Shown piece after piece: positions 42,526-53,672 of a DNA stretch of 64,000 nt; position 1 is the stretch's first letter; the number at the start of each line of letters is the position of its first letter. The notes beneath the pieces were generated by a model. That model saw only the letters and a program-made list of their open reading frames with translations, was not told where the DNA came from and searched no databases. The translations under genes and the position numbers were made by a program. Where the stretch lies: assembly GCA_030267965.1 (NCBI GenBank), contig BRYA01000190.1, positions 1 through 64,000 on the forward strand. Direction: 5' to 3'. This DNA comes from Triparma columacea (Eukaryota; Sar; Bolidophyceae; Parmales; Triparmaceae).

Positions 42526-43642
42526 ATGTTTCCAGTCCGTAGTACCGCGCTTAGAGCCGTCAAGGAGCTGAATTGGGTCAAAAACCGCCCATCAGTTAGC
42601 GATATAGGTTCTCGCATCTCTAAAGAAAGTCGATCTGATGGTCCATCCCCATCTACCTTCCTCCCCCTCCTGCAGCAACTTCCCGATGTGGAGCACGCGG
42701 TTGGGTACGGGTCGGGGGTATTCCCACAGAAGGACCATACAAAGAAGGTTATGGTAGATTTGATCCTTGTCACTAATGACCCAAGGAAATGGCATGAGGA
42801 GGTGAGCAGCGAGCAAAGCGAGTCGCTGTAAGGGTCGAGAAAGCTCGCCGCTGAGTCCATTCTCCATCTTACCCCGTCGCTTTCCCTCTCCCTCCCCCCA
42901 GAATCTGGGTCGTAATTCGGAACATTACAGCGGCATTGGTCGTATGATTGGTGGCGGGGGGATAGCCACCATCCAGGGTTCCGGAGGTTGGTTCAACCCG
43001 TACGTCAAGATCCTCGGGACCGACGTGAAGTATGGCGTGGTCGCGAAGGATGCACTGCTAGAGGATTTAAGGGGGTGGACGGGACTGTATTTTGCGGGTA
43101 GGATGCACAAGCCAACGCTAACGCTGAAGGAGGACGGCGACGTGGAGGAGGCGAAGAGGGGGAACCTTGAATTTGCAACGGCGGCCGCCGTTTTGGGATT
43201 GGGGAGGCGGTTCTCTAAGGTGGAACTGTTTACTGAGATATCGTCACTAAGTTACAGGGGGGACCCGAGGATGTTGACGGGTGCTGAAGACCCGAATAAG
43301 GTCAGAAAACTTGTGGAGAGCGATGGGCAACTGAAGAGGTTTGAGAAGCTTTATGCAGATGCGTTGGAAGGGTTGGTAGAGGATAATTTGATCAGGGAGA
43401 GCGTGAATGGAGAGTGGTACGAGTGGGATGAGGAGGCTGGGGAGGCTAGGGAGAAGTTGTTCAGGAGGCTACCGAGGGAGGTCAGGAAGATTGCGGGAGG
43501 TGAGAAGGGGGTGGGAAAGGCACTTGAGGGTATTGTTTGGAATGCGAGCTTGAGACAGACGGTCAAGGGGGTTGTGACGGCGGGGGTCGGGAAGAGTGCG
43601 TGGTATGCGTTGGAAAAGTTTAAGAAGGGGAGGGGTAAATGA
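42526..43642 (+). CDS. TAMM41: Mitochondrial CDP-diacylglycerol synthase (TAM41/MMP37)
   Basis: Exons 42526-42801 and 42902-43642 join in phase 0, giving 338 residues. The start MFPVRSTALRAVKELNW is basic and plausible as a mitochondrial presequence. Diagnostic segments are AVGYGSGVFPQ (nucleotidyltransferase G-S motif), MVDLILVTNDPRKWHEENL across the splice, SEHYSG, KYGVVAKDALLEDLRGWTGLYFAGRMHKP and SLSYRGDPRM. The enzyme makes CDP-diacylglycerol from phosphatidic acid and CTP at the inner membrane, the first step to cardiolipin. The length matches the family. Confidence 0.94.
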
Positions 43643-44358
43643 GATAGTTTAAATGTGCAAATGTGTAGTTTCATGCATACTATGTGCGGGGAAGCTTTGA
43701 TGATCCCCCCCTTCATCGTCCCAAAGTCTTGAACAGGCCAAACAATCCGTTTAACCACTATTTTACGCTTAATGTCCTCAGGTTTAGACCCCTTTTTTCT
43801 GATCATTTTCCAAAACGGAAAAATTGATAAATAAAAAAAGGTATGAATAAAAATTGAATATATTTTCTAAATAATTAATGATTGTTCTATGTATCATATG
43901 AATTTGAAAAGTTATAAATTTAATTAATGGAACTTTTGGAAATCTCACAGACTTAAATTTCATTTTTTTGTTTCATAAATCATTTATATTTTCAAAAATA
44001 GTATCAATATATTAATTATAATATCTTAAAGACGATAAAGAGCATCTCGAATAGAAAATTTCCATGTTTTAAAAGGTATTAGATATATCCAAAACATTTA
44101 TCACATTATAATACTTGATACATAATTAGAATTTTAAGTTTTTGAAAGTAAATTATCATAAATAGGTGAGAAAATCAGATTTCGGATTTGTCAACTTGTG
44201 AATCAAAGCCCTCTACTTCAAATTTGACGCAATCCACCAGTCAACTGTCCATATTAAATCCACCACCACGTTGGTACCATTTTAACCGGGTATTCCTTCA
44301 AAACGAACAAATTTTCCCCCAAGCTCCCAGCTTTCCCTCTTCTACTACACTTTTTCTG
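43643..44358. other. Intergenic region with AT-rich island (about 43800-44170)
   Basis: About 370 bp consist almost entirely of A and T (by eye near 80%), in a window that is otherwise GC-rich. The boundaries are sharp, the end of TAM41 on one side and the LRR gene on the other. No long tandem repeat or reading frame is seen inside. A minus-strand frame just before it (starting at 43806) has no recognisable motif and is not called. Confidence 0.75.
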
Positions 44359-45267
44359 ATGACCAATACGGTGACCGCGGTCACCCTTGAAATAAACGCC
44401 GACGACTTCCAAGTAAAGTACTGGGGGGAGTGGAAGAGGCTGCGTTGGCTAATTGAAAAGCAGGGAAGAAGTGGGCAGAAGCGCTCAGTCCAGACAAGCG
44501 AAGTCAATCTTGTTGTAAAAGGCATAGAAACACTGCAGGGCAAGCAGGGCGAGCATGGCATGGACCTCTTCTACAACTCGATTAATTTGACCTCTGTGTC
44601 GTTCCCTGACATGGCAGGAGATGTGGGTTACAAATCCTTCTTCACATGCTCGAAATTGCAAAGTGCGTCCTTCCCCAATGCTAGATATATAGGGCGTTAC
44701 GCTTTCTCGGGCTGTCGTGCTCTTACCCACGTGTCGATCCCGAGGATTCACCGTATCGATGATTTTGCGTTCTCCCCCTGTTTTCAACTGCGACATGTCG
44801 ACCTTCCGTCCTCTGCTAAGGTGGGAAAAAAGGCGTTTTTCAATTGCTTCTATCTCGAGGCCCTTGCTGCGTCTACTAATTTTGAAGTAGCTCCCGGCGT
44901 CAACAACACTGCAGTTATAGCACAGTATCTCCACTGGCGATGTGAAATGGACAAAAATAAGGAGCTCTTCAAGACCATGGCGTGCTTGCTCAAACTATGC
45001 TCCATGGACGTTGAGGACGATGTCATTTCGAGTGCAAAACGAAAGCGAGCCTACCCAGCGAACCCACTGACCAACTTTCTTGTCGAAAAGGGTGGGGAAG
45101 AATATGGGCTTGCCAAATTTATCATGTCATGGTTGGGCACGAAGAGGGGCGAGGGGGATTTGAGGGCCGCGGGCAAGGACAAGCTCTATGAGATTGCGAG
45201 ACAGTACAACCTGCTGAGCAGTGTTAACGAATCCTGGTGGATGACGCCCCAAGAATTTATCGCATAA
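44359..45267 (+). CDS. BspA-type leucine-rich repeat (LRR_5) protein
   Basis: Single exon, 302 residues from the first ATG (MTNTVTAVTLEINADDF). The frame stays open upstream to 44188 without an ATG, so the N-terminus may be longer or lie in an unseen exon. The middle has LRR_5 repeats: GYKSFFTCSKLQSASFPNA, IGRYAFSGCRALTHVSIP, IDDFAFSPCFQLRHVDLP and VGKKAFFNCFYLEAL. The C-terminal 120 residues are helical and unassigned. Such proteins are expanded in many protists and their roles are mostly unknown. Lack of introns and a lower-GC sequence than its neighbours fit a mobile or retroposed family. Confidence 0.75.
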   Translation: MTNTVTAVTLEINADDFQVKYWGEWKRLRWLIEKQGRSGQKRSVQTSEVNLVVKGIETLQGKQGEHGMDLFYNSINLTSVSFPDMAGDVGYKSFFTCSKLQSASFPNARYIGRYAFSGCRALTHVSIPRIHRIDDFAFSPCFQLRHVDLPSSAKVGKKAFFNCFYLEALAASTNFEVAPGVNNTAVIAQYLHWRCEMDKNKELFKTMACLLKLCSMDVEDDVISSAKRKRAYPANPLTNFLVEKGGEEYGLAKFIMSWLGTKRGEGDLRAAGKDKLYEIARQYNLLSSVNESWWMTPQEFIA

Positions 45268-45454
45268 ATGGACTTCTTCTGTTATATTTCCCCAAATGCG
45301 CTTGTTATAATGTTCATCTAATTACGGCAACTTGTATTTGGACTATCCCACGAATCCTTGAAATTACCCCAAAACTATAGAGAGGTGAAGAGTGAAGAGT
45401 AAGCCTTTGGGTTTTTCGATTTGTAAACGGATTAGTTCAAGATTTCCAAACCTA

Positions 45455-48400
45455 ATGTCTTGGCGGGCATCTCGTGCAGGCCAGGCCGACCGCAGTCGGG
45501 CGAAGCTGATGCGACACAAGATAAAGTTGGAAGACGAGGACGTCAACTTTTCTTCCAAGGGACGGGCCTCGAAGGGTTTATCTTCCATGATTAATTTTTT
45601 GGACGAAGGTAAGGTCCCCTGTTACCCCCCTTCCCCCCCCCCCCACCAATCTTCCCCCCCACGCCCTCCCGACCACCTCCACCTCCCGTATCCTATCTCC
45701 CACCCCTCAACTTATCCCTTTCTAACCCCTTCCCTTGCAACGACTTCCCAACTCTCTACCGATCCTGCCCCTCCCACCTCCCCCCTCCGCCAGGCGAAGC
45801 CACAATGTCCAAGAGAAAGAAAGAACTTCGCGGTCTTGGTGGAACCTACGTCCGACCTTCGACGTCTGACAATACAGTAAGGCCACCTTCAAGTCAGTTA
45901 AACGAGGTGAGGCTGGGGGGAGAAGCAGCGACCGAGCGGTACTTCGAAAACAAGGGGGTTGATACAATATCTGACCTCTCCGCTCACTCTACTACTCCCG
46001 ACAACCCCCCCCCCCACACACTTCACCCAGGAGGTGATCAGGTTGAACCAGGCAATCACTGCACATAAGTCGAGGAAGAAATCAAGTGGACGTCCGAACT
46101 ACAACTACAAGTTCCTCAAGTCGAAGAACGGGGGTAATTTGGCGGGAAGCTACGGCTCCTCAGGGCGCCCTTTCCATCCTTCCTATCGCCCCTCCTCCTC
46201 TTCCTCCCTTTCCTCCACCATGCCCTCCAACTTCTCCACCTCCAAGCTATCTAGGAGTTCGAGCTACGGCGAATTTGGCTCTCAATCCGGCAACATTCAG
46301 AGAGGAAGGTGAGAATCGAGAGGAAGTAGAGCCCACTCACCACCAACTAACTCCCCCCCTCCCTCCCCACACCCTAGCCTGAGACCGAAGAAGAGACAAA
46401 CGAATTCCAACTACTCCAATGACGACTTGTCCGCTTCAAGTGCCAGCGGATCTGACTCGGAGATTATGCAGCACACAAGTAACTCTTCCTCCCGCCGTTC
46501 GCAGAATGCCGTCAGAGTTAGTGTTAGTTCTTCACCGATTACGGTGCCCGACGACAACGCCTCTCGAAAGGAGCGTTACATCCCCCTCAACACGTCACAT
46601 AATCCCTCTTATACTTGGAAAACTGCGTTGCTCTCGTGCGGCTCTAACCACGCCTCCCAGCTTGGGCACAACTCGGGGAAGGCCGGAAAGATCACCCCCT
46701 TTGAGAGCAGCTTTAAGGACGTCAAAACTGATGGACTGACGATTCGTTCGGTTGCAATAGGTGGAGGTGAGTCGGTTTAAACTACTTGTGCTTGTTTTCT
46801 CAATCGCTGTTGACCCCCCCCCTCCCTTCACCACAGCTTACGGCTTGGCAACCACCTCGAACTATGCTCTCTACGGCTGGGGCACCGGTCCGATCCCCCC
46901 TACTGTATCAAATTCTACGCCGTCTCATTTTTCTCAAACTTACGCGAGCCTCACTAAGGTCAACCTCCCTCAACCGGTCGCTAAGGTGTCATGCGGCACA
47001 ATGCACGCCGCCTGCATCACCATTAACGGGGTACTTTACACCTGGGGATCCGGGGACTCTGGGCGTCTTGGCCACGGGGACACTACCCCTCGTGCCTACC
47101 CCACAGCTGTCAAGCTCGACGGGTGCGCATTCGAGGTTTCATGCGGGGAGAGGCACTGTGCGGTCGTAGTCGAAGCGAACGAGGTGAGAATGGACAAGAC
47201 ACACGAAGTAACTGCCATCAAGCTAAAAGGAATGCACCTCCACCCTTCTCTCATCCACTAACGCAATTATCTTCCTCGGCTCGCTTCAATCGCAGCAGGG
47301 CTCGAACTTGGGGGGGGGGGGGTATGTTTGTCCTGAGGGGGAGGAGGAGGTGAGGCCGTACAGGGGGGGAGGCGGCGGCAGTAAAGTGTACGGGAGTCAA
47401 GTCCACCGAGTCAAGTCCACTGAGTCAAGTCCACCGAGTCAAGTCCACCGAGTCAAGTCTGCGAGTAAACGAACTCCAAAAAACACTAATCACCCCCCTA
47501 CCCCCTACCCCCAACCCCCCTTAAACCCTCAGAAACTACCCCCTTCTGCTCCACCCAGGACTGGGACACTGTACACATTCGGTTCCAACAAGGGTGGTCA
47601 GCTTGGAACAGGAGACATTGTAAATAGGCTATCCCCCGCAGTAGTCACTTGTAGTGCTTGGAGGAGGGGGGCGGCAGTGGCGAGGGTCACGTGCGGTATG
47701 CATCACACAATCGCAATAGCCGCCACCTTAACGAACCCTCCTAAGCGGCGTGTCTACGCCTGGGGTTGGGGGGAACATGGAAGGCTGGGGGTGGGGCACG
47801 TCGAAATGCTTGTCACGCCGACAGAGGTTGCCCTGCTGAACCACAGAAACATATTGGACGTCAAGGCGGGGGAGCAACATAGCCTCGCCATGGGTGAGGG
47901 GGGGGAAGTTTACAGCTGGGGAAGTAATAGGTTTGGACAACTCGGCGTGTCCCTCCCCTCAACGTCCCTCCACTTGAACCTGCTGCCTCAAAAGCTACCT
48001 CTGCCCACCGTCTCCCCGGTCATCTCCATCAGCGCCGGGTCCAGACACTCTGGAGTCGTGACGGAGGACGGGGAGGTTGTAACATGGGGATGGGGAGAGG
48101 AGGGACAGCTAGGAAACGGGAGGGAGCAGGATGAACACAGCCCTTACGTGGTTGCGGTCCCCAAAATCAAGGGCGCCAAGGGGAGGGTGAAGCAGCTCTC
48201 CCTCGGAATATCACACTCTTTGATTCTAGTAGAAAACACAAAGATTGGGGTCTTACCAAGTTCGCTCACGCAAGCGGAGGAGAAGAAGGAGAGCCTGGTT
48301 GAGGAAGATACCGCAGGGGGGACCGAGGAGGAGAACAAGGTGGTTGCCATCGTAGATATCCACGCCGAAATGAAGAGAAAAAAACAATTGGAATTTGCAG

Positions 48401-49023
48401 CCAAGCTAGAGGCGTCCGCAGCACAGGCAGCAATTCAAGCCGACGCAGCGGCAGAAGCGCAGGAAAGGGAACTGCGGGCTGTGGAAGAAAGGAGGGAGAA
48501 GGACAAGGAGACGCTCAAGAGGTTCGAAAAGAGGAAGGAGGAAATTAAGGAGAAAGAGGAGAGGGAGCGGGAAAGGCAAGCAGCAGCAAGGGCAGCCATT
48601 GTCTCCGCGCCTCACACGACCAAAAGAGAGCCCCCTCAGTCCCCTCCTCACACCCCGGCTCCCATCGCAATTCCACGCGTGCGGGACGTTTCGCCCATCA
48701 AGAGTCCGTCCCCCCCGCCCATGGCGCCACCACCAGTTGTTACCCCACCCCGACCCTCCACCGCATCAAAGGTCTCGTTGGCCCAGCCTTCATCCTACGA
48801 CCAGGTATACTACCACCCTGAGCAATCTGTGGACAAGTGCTTCGTCGCAAATGCAGCCAGGCGCGCCATGATGAGGAAAATAAAACAGTCAGGAGCAAGA
48901 GGAAAAGGGGGTAAAGCTGGAAATAATTCATCAGGCAAAGGCTCTGCAGCCGGAAAGGGAGTCCTGAGGAGAAGCTCCTTCGGCGGCCCTCCGCCATCGC
49001 AACAAAAGGTCGCCTCTAGTTAG
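45455..49023 (+). CDS. RCC1-repeat protein with coiled-coil and basic C-terminal tail (923 aa)
   Basis: Seven exons fit without frame conflict: 45455-45608, 45794-45906, 46031-46308, 46378-46766, 46837-47183, 47296-47321 and 47559-49023. The N-terminal 270 residues are basic and Ser-rich. RCC1 blades include SCGSNHASQLGHNSGK, YGWGTGPIPP, SCGTMHAACITINGVLYTWGSG, GTLYTFGSNKGGQLGTGD, YAWGWGEHGRLGVG, KAGEQHSLAMGEGG and VVTWGWGEEGQLGNG. A charged coiled coil (about residues 690-780), a Pro-rich stretch and a Gly/Lys/Ser tail follow. The 26-nt sixth exon is inferred because a GTATGT donor and CCCAG acceptor match in phase and remove a minisatellite. Reading straight through is the alternative. Target unknown. 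Confidence 0.78.
47394..47460. repeat. 14-bp minisatellite (gagtcaagtccacc) in a putative intron
   Basis: Nearly five copies of the 14-bp unit with one or two substitutions. It lies inside the 237-nt interval that phase analysis marks as an intron of the RCC1 gene. Confidence 0.85.
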
Positions 49024-49832
49024 TTTAACAAAGAAGACGAATAAAACGAAGAGTTTGTTCACTAAAGTTCAAACCCTTTGAATATTTTTGGAGGAGGGAG
49101 TCTGGTGGGGGGGAACTTGGTTAATCGAGGCAATGATGGGAGAGGGCTGAGGGCTGAGGAGACCAAGGAGTCGATGATTCGACGTCTGAAGACACGGACT
49201 CCTTATCGTTTCTGGTTCAATTAGCGCCAGCTTTTGAAGTCAAACTTTCTGTTGCATGAAACTCATTTTGAATTTTCACTCCGTCCCGTCGGCCAAACCG
49301 ATAATACCACGCAGCTTGCAACCCCCCAACGCTCCTTTGCTCAACCCCCCGCTTCCACCCCGACATCACAATTTTGAAGAGCTCTCCAACATGTCTCATC
49401 ACCCAATTTCCTCAACAAGAAAAAGCCAAAATCGAGTCTGTGAGTCCACAAATTGAATAACGACGATTCAGCGATATGTCTACTTTCCAAGAACCCATCA
49501 CTACACAACAACGACACGCAGATGCAGAACGATATGAAACCATGGGGAAAATTACAAATTCTGCGGGTCTTCGATAGACCTTCAGATTGGATTCCCTGCT
49601 CTCATCCCCTCGCCCCCCTCGTTTTTCACTTGACCATTTGACGTTATACTATAATGCATGTCCTCCCACAAACGAGAATAATCTATAATTGCGAAATGGG
49701 CTACTTTTCCATTCCCTGATCGCCCGTCTCCTTCTTAACCCTCTCCTCCTGCTCCCCTGACCCCCTCTGTCCTGCCCTAACCCGTTCTCTCCCCCGTTCT
49801 CTCCCCCCATCTCCCAGAGAATATAATATAAA
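49024..49832. other. Intergenic region, no supported gene
   Basis: About 810 bp between two plus-strand genes. Several short open frames exist but none has protein-like composition. The last 100 bp are C/T-rich and end with an A/T stretch (gaatataatataaaatg) at the NAC-beta start, a likely core promoter or leader. Confidence 0.4.
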
Positions 49833-50348
49833 ATGACTGAGACTGAAATGGAGGCCGCTCGCAAGGCCATGATTGCCAAGCGATTCGGGGGAAAGGCTGG
49901 AGGGGCAAAGATGGGAGGAAAGGGAACCATGAGGCGTGTGAAGAAGACTGCTTCCAAGTCTTCGGCCGGGGAGACCGATAGGAAGCTCGCCGGTGTCGTG
50001 AAGAAGCTCGGGGCCACCAACATCCCAGGAATTGAGGAGGTCAACCTCTTCAAGGATGACGGCAAGGTCATCCACTTTGTGAACCCCAAGGTGCAAGCCT
50101 CCATCGCCGCCAACACCTACATCATCAGCGGCAACGCCGACACCGTCGGCCTCGAGACCCTCCTCCCCGGGGTCGTCAGCCAGATGGGGCCCGAGATGAT
50201 CCAGAACCTCCAGGCCCAGATGCAGGCCATGGGGGCCGGCATGGCCGCCAACGCCAACGCCAATGCCGTAGCCGATGATGACTCCGACGACGACGACGTC
50301 CCGGACCTCGTGGAGGGACAGGACTTCGAGGCTGCGTCCAACAATTAA
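49833..50348 (+). CDS. BTF3: Nascent polypeptide-associated complex subunit beta (BTF3)
   Basis: Single exon, 171 residues. The N-terminus MTETEMEAARKAMIAKRFGG is followed by the ribosome-binding basic motif (GGKGTMRRVKK). The NAC domain follows: TDRKLAGVVKKLGATNIPGI, EVNLFKDDGKVIHFVNPKVQ and the strand AANTYIISGNADTVGLETLLPG. The acidic tail DDDSDDDDVPDLVEGQDFE is typical. NAC-beta pairs with NAC-alpha at the ribosome exit tunnel and shields nascent chains. Length and motifs match the family throughout. Confidence 0.96.
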   Translation: MTETEMEAARKAMIAKRFGGKAGGAKMGGKGTMRRVKKTASKSSAGETDRKLAGVVKKLGATNIPGIEEVNLFKDDGKVIHFVNPKVQASIAANTYIISGNADTVGLETLLPGVVSQMGPEMIQNLQAQMQAMGAGMAANANANAVADDDSDDDDVPDLVEGQDFEAASNN

Positions 50349-50487
50349 ATGCTTTTATTTGCTCAAAAAATATACCAACACTCTTCCTATCTTTTCTCGC
50401 TGTATCTTGTATCTTTCCTTCACTGTCATTAGCCACCACCTCCCCCCCCCCTTCTCTCTCTCCCCCCTCTCCCCCCCCTCTCCCTCC

Positions 50488-52601
50488 CTACCGGTGTCCC
50501 TTATCCCACCATCCCCCCTGTCCGTACCCTTGTTGTTGTCCGTAAAACTGCGTCGGGTCCCACACCCCAACTCCCCCCCCCTGCTGTTGCATCTTCTCCC
50601 ACTCCTCAGTCTCCTTCTTCTGTTTCGCGATGAGCATCTGCTGTTCCATCCAGCTAAGTTCCTTCCCCCCCTGTCCCTCCCCTCCCGCCGGCGCGGCCAT
50701 TGCTCCCTGCTGGGGTTGGGGTGGTAGTCCGTTAGGTTGCCCCGCCATCCCCTGCCCCTGCTGCCCGTACGCCCCGTAGCCCCCCCCCTGTCCTCCCCCC
50801 CCCCCCCCCTGCTGCTGCTGCTGCCCGTAGCCCCCGTACGTCCCCGCTCCAAAGTAACCCGGACCTCCTCCTCCGACGGGCGGGGGGGGCTGACCGTACG
50901 CCCCGTACGCCCCCTGGTTCGGCGGTGGCATCGTGTTCGGCGGTCTAACCGCCTGCTGCTGCGGCATTGCCGGGGGGGGTGGTATCTGTTGTCCCCCCTG
51001 CTGCGTCGCTGCGGCCGCTACTACCGCCGCCGCCGCGTCCCTGTATTCCTTGTCTCCCTCCCCCCCCGCGCTTTCCGCGGCCTCCCCCCCCACCCCGCCG
51101 CCCCCCTGAGTCATCCAAGCCGGTAGTGTGTTACCTCTCCCTCTCCCTCTCCCTCTACCCATCCCCTGCTGCTGCGCCCCCGGCCCCCCCACCCCGTACG
51201 CCCCCCCCATGGGCGGTCCCGCCCTAGGCCCCCCCCTCCCCAGTACAGGTATGACCTCACACATTTGTTGTCTAGGTGGTCCTCTTCCTAGGACAGGTAT
51301 CTCCTCCTCCTCCTGTCCTGCCCCCCCCGCCGTCCCTGGGGGCAGCCCCGCCTTCGGCGGCGGGGGCGCCTTCCCGTCCAGCTCGTTCATGAAGCTCGCG
51401 TACTCCGTGTCGAGGACCTCCTTGGTGACTCCTGCCCTCCCTCCCCCCGCTGCAGCCACGGGGCAGTCCCTGGCCACGTGTGAGGCGTCCCCGCAAATGC
51501 TGCACTTGATGGAAACGCCTGTGCCCTTGTAGCTGTTGAAGCGGGTGGGGCAGGCGAACGCCCTGTGCCCCTTTTGTGCGCAGAGTGTGCAGTACTCGTC
51601 CTCCTTCAGGGTTCCGTTCATGATGGCGAGTTCCCTGAGCTGCCTTTGCTTGTGTTCGTTTTTGTCGTCGTCGATCACCACGAGCATGTCCCTGATGACC
51701 TGGCACGCCCTGTCGACCTGTTCCTTGGTGTCCCCTGTCAGGAGAACGTGGAGATCCTCGTCCTCACCCTCCATGGCCTTGCCGTCCCGCCGGCCCCGCG
51801 CGCCCTCCTTCACGCTGCCCTTGCCGCGGATGGCGACCTTGCACCCGGTCTTGGCCTCGAGCTCCCTCTGGGTCTTGCCTCTGGGTCCGATGATAAGGCC
51901 TATGAAGTTGTAGGTCGGGTGGTCCTTAACAGGTATGAACACCTTCCCCTTCCTTTTCCTCTTGGTGAAGCTCCCCGGCAGCAGCCTCCTGTCAAGGTCG
52001 TAGATCTCCTCCATGACGTCCAGCTTGTTCTCCTCGTAGCGCTCCTTCCAGCGGGCCTCCCTGCTGTTGGTCTTGCGGCCGTAGGAGTCGTAGATGGGGG
52101 GGGGGGAGGGGGAACGGTCTGGGTGGCTCTTTGGGAGCTTCTTGACCCTTATAACCTCAATGGCAATGTCGTTGATCTTCTGACCGAGCTCCTTGAGCTT
52201 TAACTGAAGGCTGAGGTACTTCTTGTTCGTGTCGGGGGTCAGGCTTATCATGCCAACGCCAGGGACGATGGTCTGGATCTGCGTATTTTTGGAGGTGAAG
52301 AGCCCGAGTGAAGGGGTGTAGAGGGGTATAGAGGGGTGTAGTAAGGGTTGTGTTAGTTGTTTACACCTCACCCAACTTGGTCGTCTCATTGCTCAGCTTC
52401 CTCTCTCCCCTCCCCCCCCCTCTCTCTCACCTCCTTCTGCGTGCTCGCACCCCACCTGCTCCTTCCCCTCTTTTGTGTCTTTTCCCCTTCCTCCTCTCCA
52501 GGTTCAGCCTTGGCCCCCCACCTGCTTCTCCTCTTCTTCTTTGGTACCTCCTCCTTGTCCTCCTTCTTGTCCTCCCCCTTCTCCTTGTCCTCCCCCCCCA
52601 T
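50488..52601 (-). CDS. SF1: Splicing factor 1 / branchpoint-binding protein
   Basis: Exons 52431-52601 and 50488-52278 join in phase 0, giving 653 residues from MGGEDKEKGEDKK. A basic KKKRRSRWGAK element matches the SF1 N-terminus that contacts U2AF. A coiled SF1-helix hairpin (LSLQLKLKELGQKI) and RSPSPPPIYDSYGRKTNSRE follow. A KH-QUA2 domain (FIGLIIGPRGKTQRELE, residue about 187; RGKGSVKEGARGRRDG) recognises the intron branchpoint. Two zinc knuckles, CTLCAQKGHRAFAC and CSICGDASHVARDC, come near 286 and 316. The C-terminal half is Pro/Gln/Gly-rich. The frame stays open upstream of 52601, and phase-compatible exons at 52431-52758 and 52920-52999 could extend the N-terminus. Confidence 0.93.
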
Positions 52602-53417
52602 GTCGTCCCCTATCTTCCTCTTCTCGCTAACCTTCAAGTACAGGCTGTAAACATCCTTCCAGCCTCCCCAAGTAGCGAGGTCCTGCCAGAAGGAGGGGAA
52701 AGCTCCGTGTTTTGTGCGTAGGGCTGGAAGTTCAGCGTTATGTGATGCTGAGTACCATCTATATATTAGAATGAGTGGGGATGTGTGTGTGTAAGTGCGT
52801 GTGTGTGCGTGTGTGTGTAAATATTTGGGGTGATGAGAGGAGCCACGGAGCAGTCCATTGTTAGTTGTCCATTAAAAATTGTTAAAGGCCCTTATTGGCG
52901 CTAATTTCCTTTCACTTACACTTTAAGTAATGGATGAAGCTTTTGTTGCGTAGCTTGAACTTCAGCAAGTTCCTCCTTCTCATTTTGATCGTTTCCCATT
53001 TCTTCCCAAAAGTGATGGCCTGGAAAAAATGTGAGAATGTGGCCTAAGAGATGTTAAGGGATAATGAAAATGGACGAAAGACCTGTTGCTAATTAAACGC
53101 ACTGCGCTTTATTGTCAGTCCAAGCGCGTCGAAGGTGTCCGAGACACGCTTCTCAGCAGGGTGGGTGGGTGGCCCCATTTCTCCTCATTTCCTTCTCCCT
53201 CCCTTATTTTGAGCATTTTTGCCTTAAACTCTTTTACTCTGCATCTCTCACCGAATTTGTCACTAAATCGCTTGAAAGTAGTCAGAATTGGCATTTTAGA
53301 GATTGTAGAGCATCGAAAGCACTCAAATCCCCCTAAAAGGTCACCAAGAACAGCAAAAGGCTCTTCTCAAGCACTCACCTCCTCGGTGTTCAAAAGTATC
53401 GAGGCCAAAAAGTTCCA
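52602..53417. other. Region with possible SF1 upstream exons; otherwise no gene called
   Basis: On the minus strand, 52602-52758 is open in the SF1 frame (including HGAFPSFWQDLATWGGWKDV). 52920-52999 encodes MGNDQNEKEELAEV and would splice to it in phase 2. A good acceptor (TTTTTTCCAG) lies just upstream, so more exons may exist. A TG-rich tract is at 52787-52818. The plus-strand frame at 53086-53532 looks non-coding. Confidence 0.4.
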
Positions 53418-53639
53418 ATGGATTCAAACGATACACCACCACATACACCTACTACTGTACACATGCAATTTAGTCCAACAGGATCATTATCACTATCATA
53501 CTTATCAACAGCTTCAAATACCACACCCTTAGTATCACCAAAATCACAAGGAGAGGAGACAACTAATATCCCAACTAATATCAACGTTGACGGCAACATT
53601 GACATCAACACCAACACCGCTACTACCACCACCACCACC

Positions 53640-53672
<33 letters not shown>

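Noticed and set aside
43351..43806. Minus-strand frame starting MIRKKGSKPEDIKRK
   Set aside because: Two thirds of it is antisense to TAM41 and the unique first part has no recognisable motif or splice signals. Kept open only as a very weak possibility.
49256..49641. Two short plus-strand frames of about 65 codons between the RCC1 and NAC-beta genes
   Set aside because: Neither has a family motif or protein-like composition. They look like chance frames in the NAC-beta upstream region.
53086..53532. 149-codon plus-strand frame before the SPD-2-like gene
   Set aside because: No motif, His/Leu-rich shadow composition, and it overlaps the start of the supported gene in another frame.
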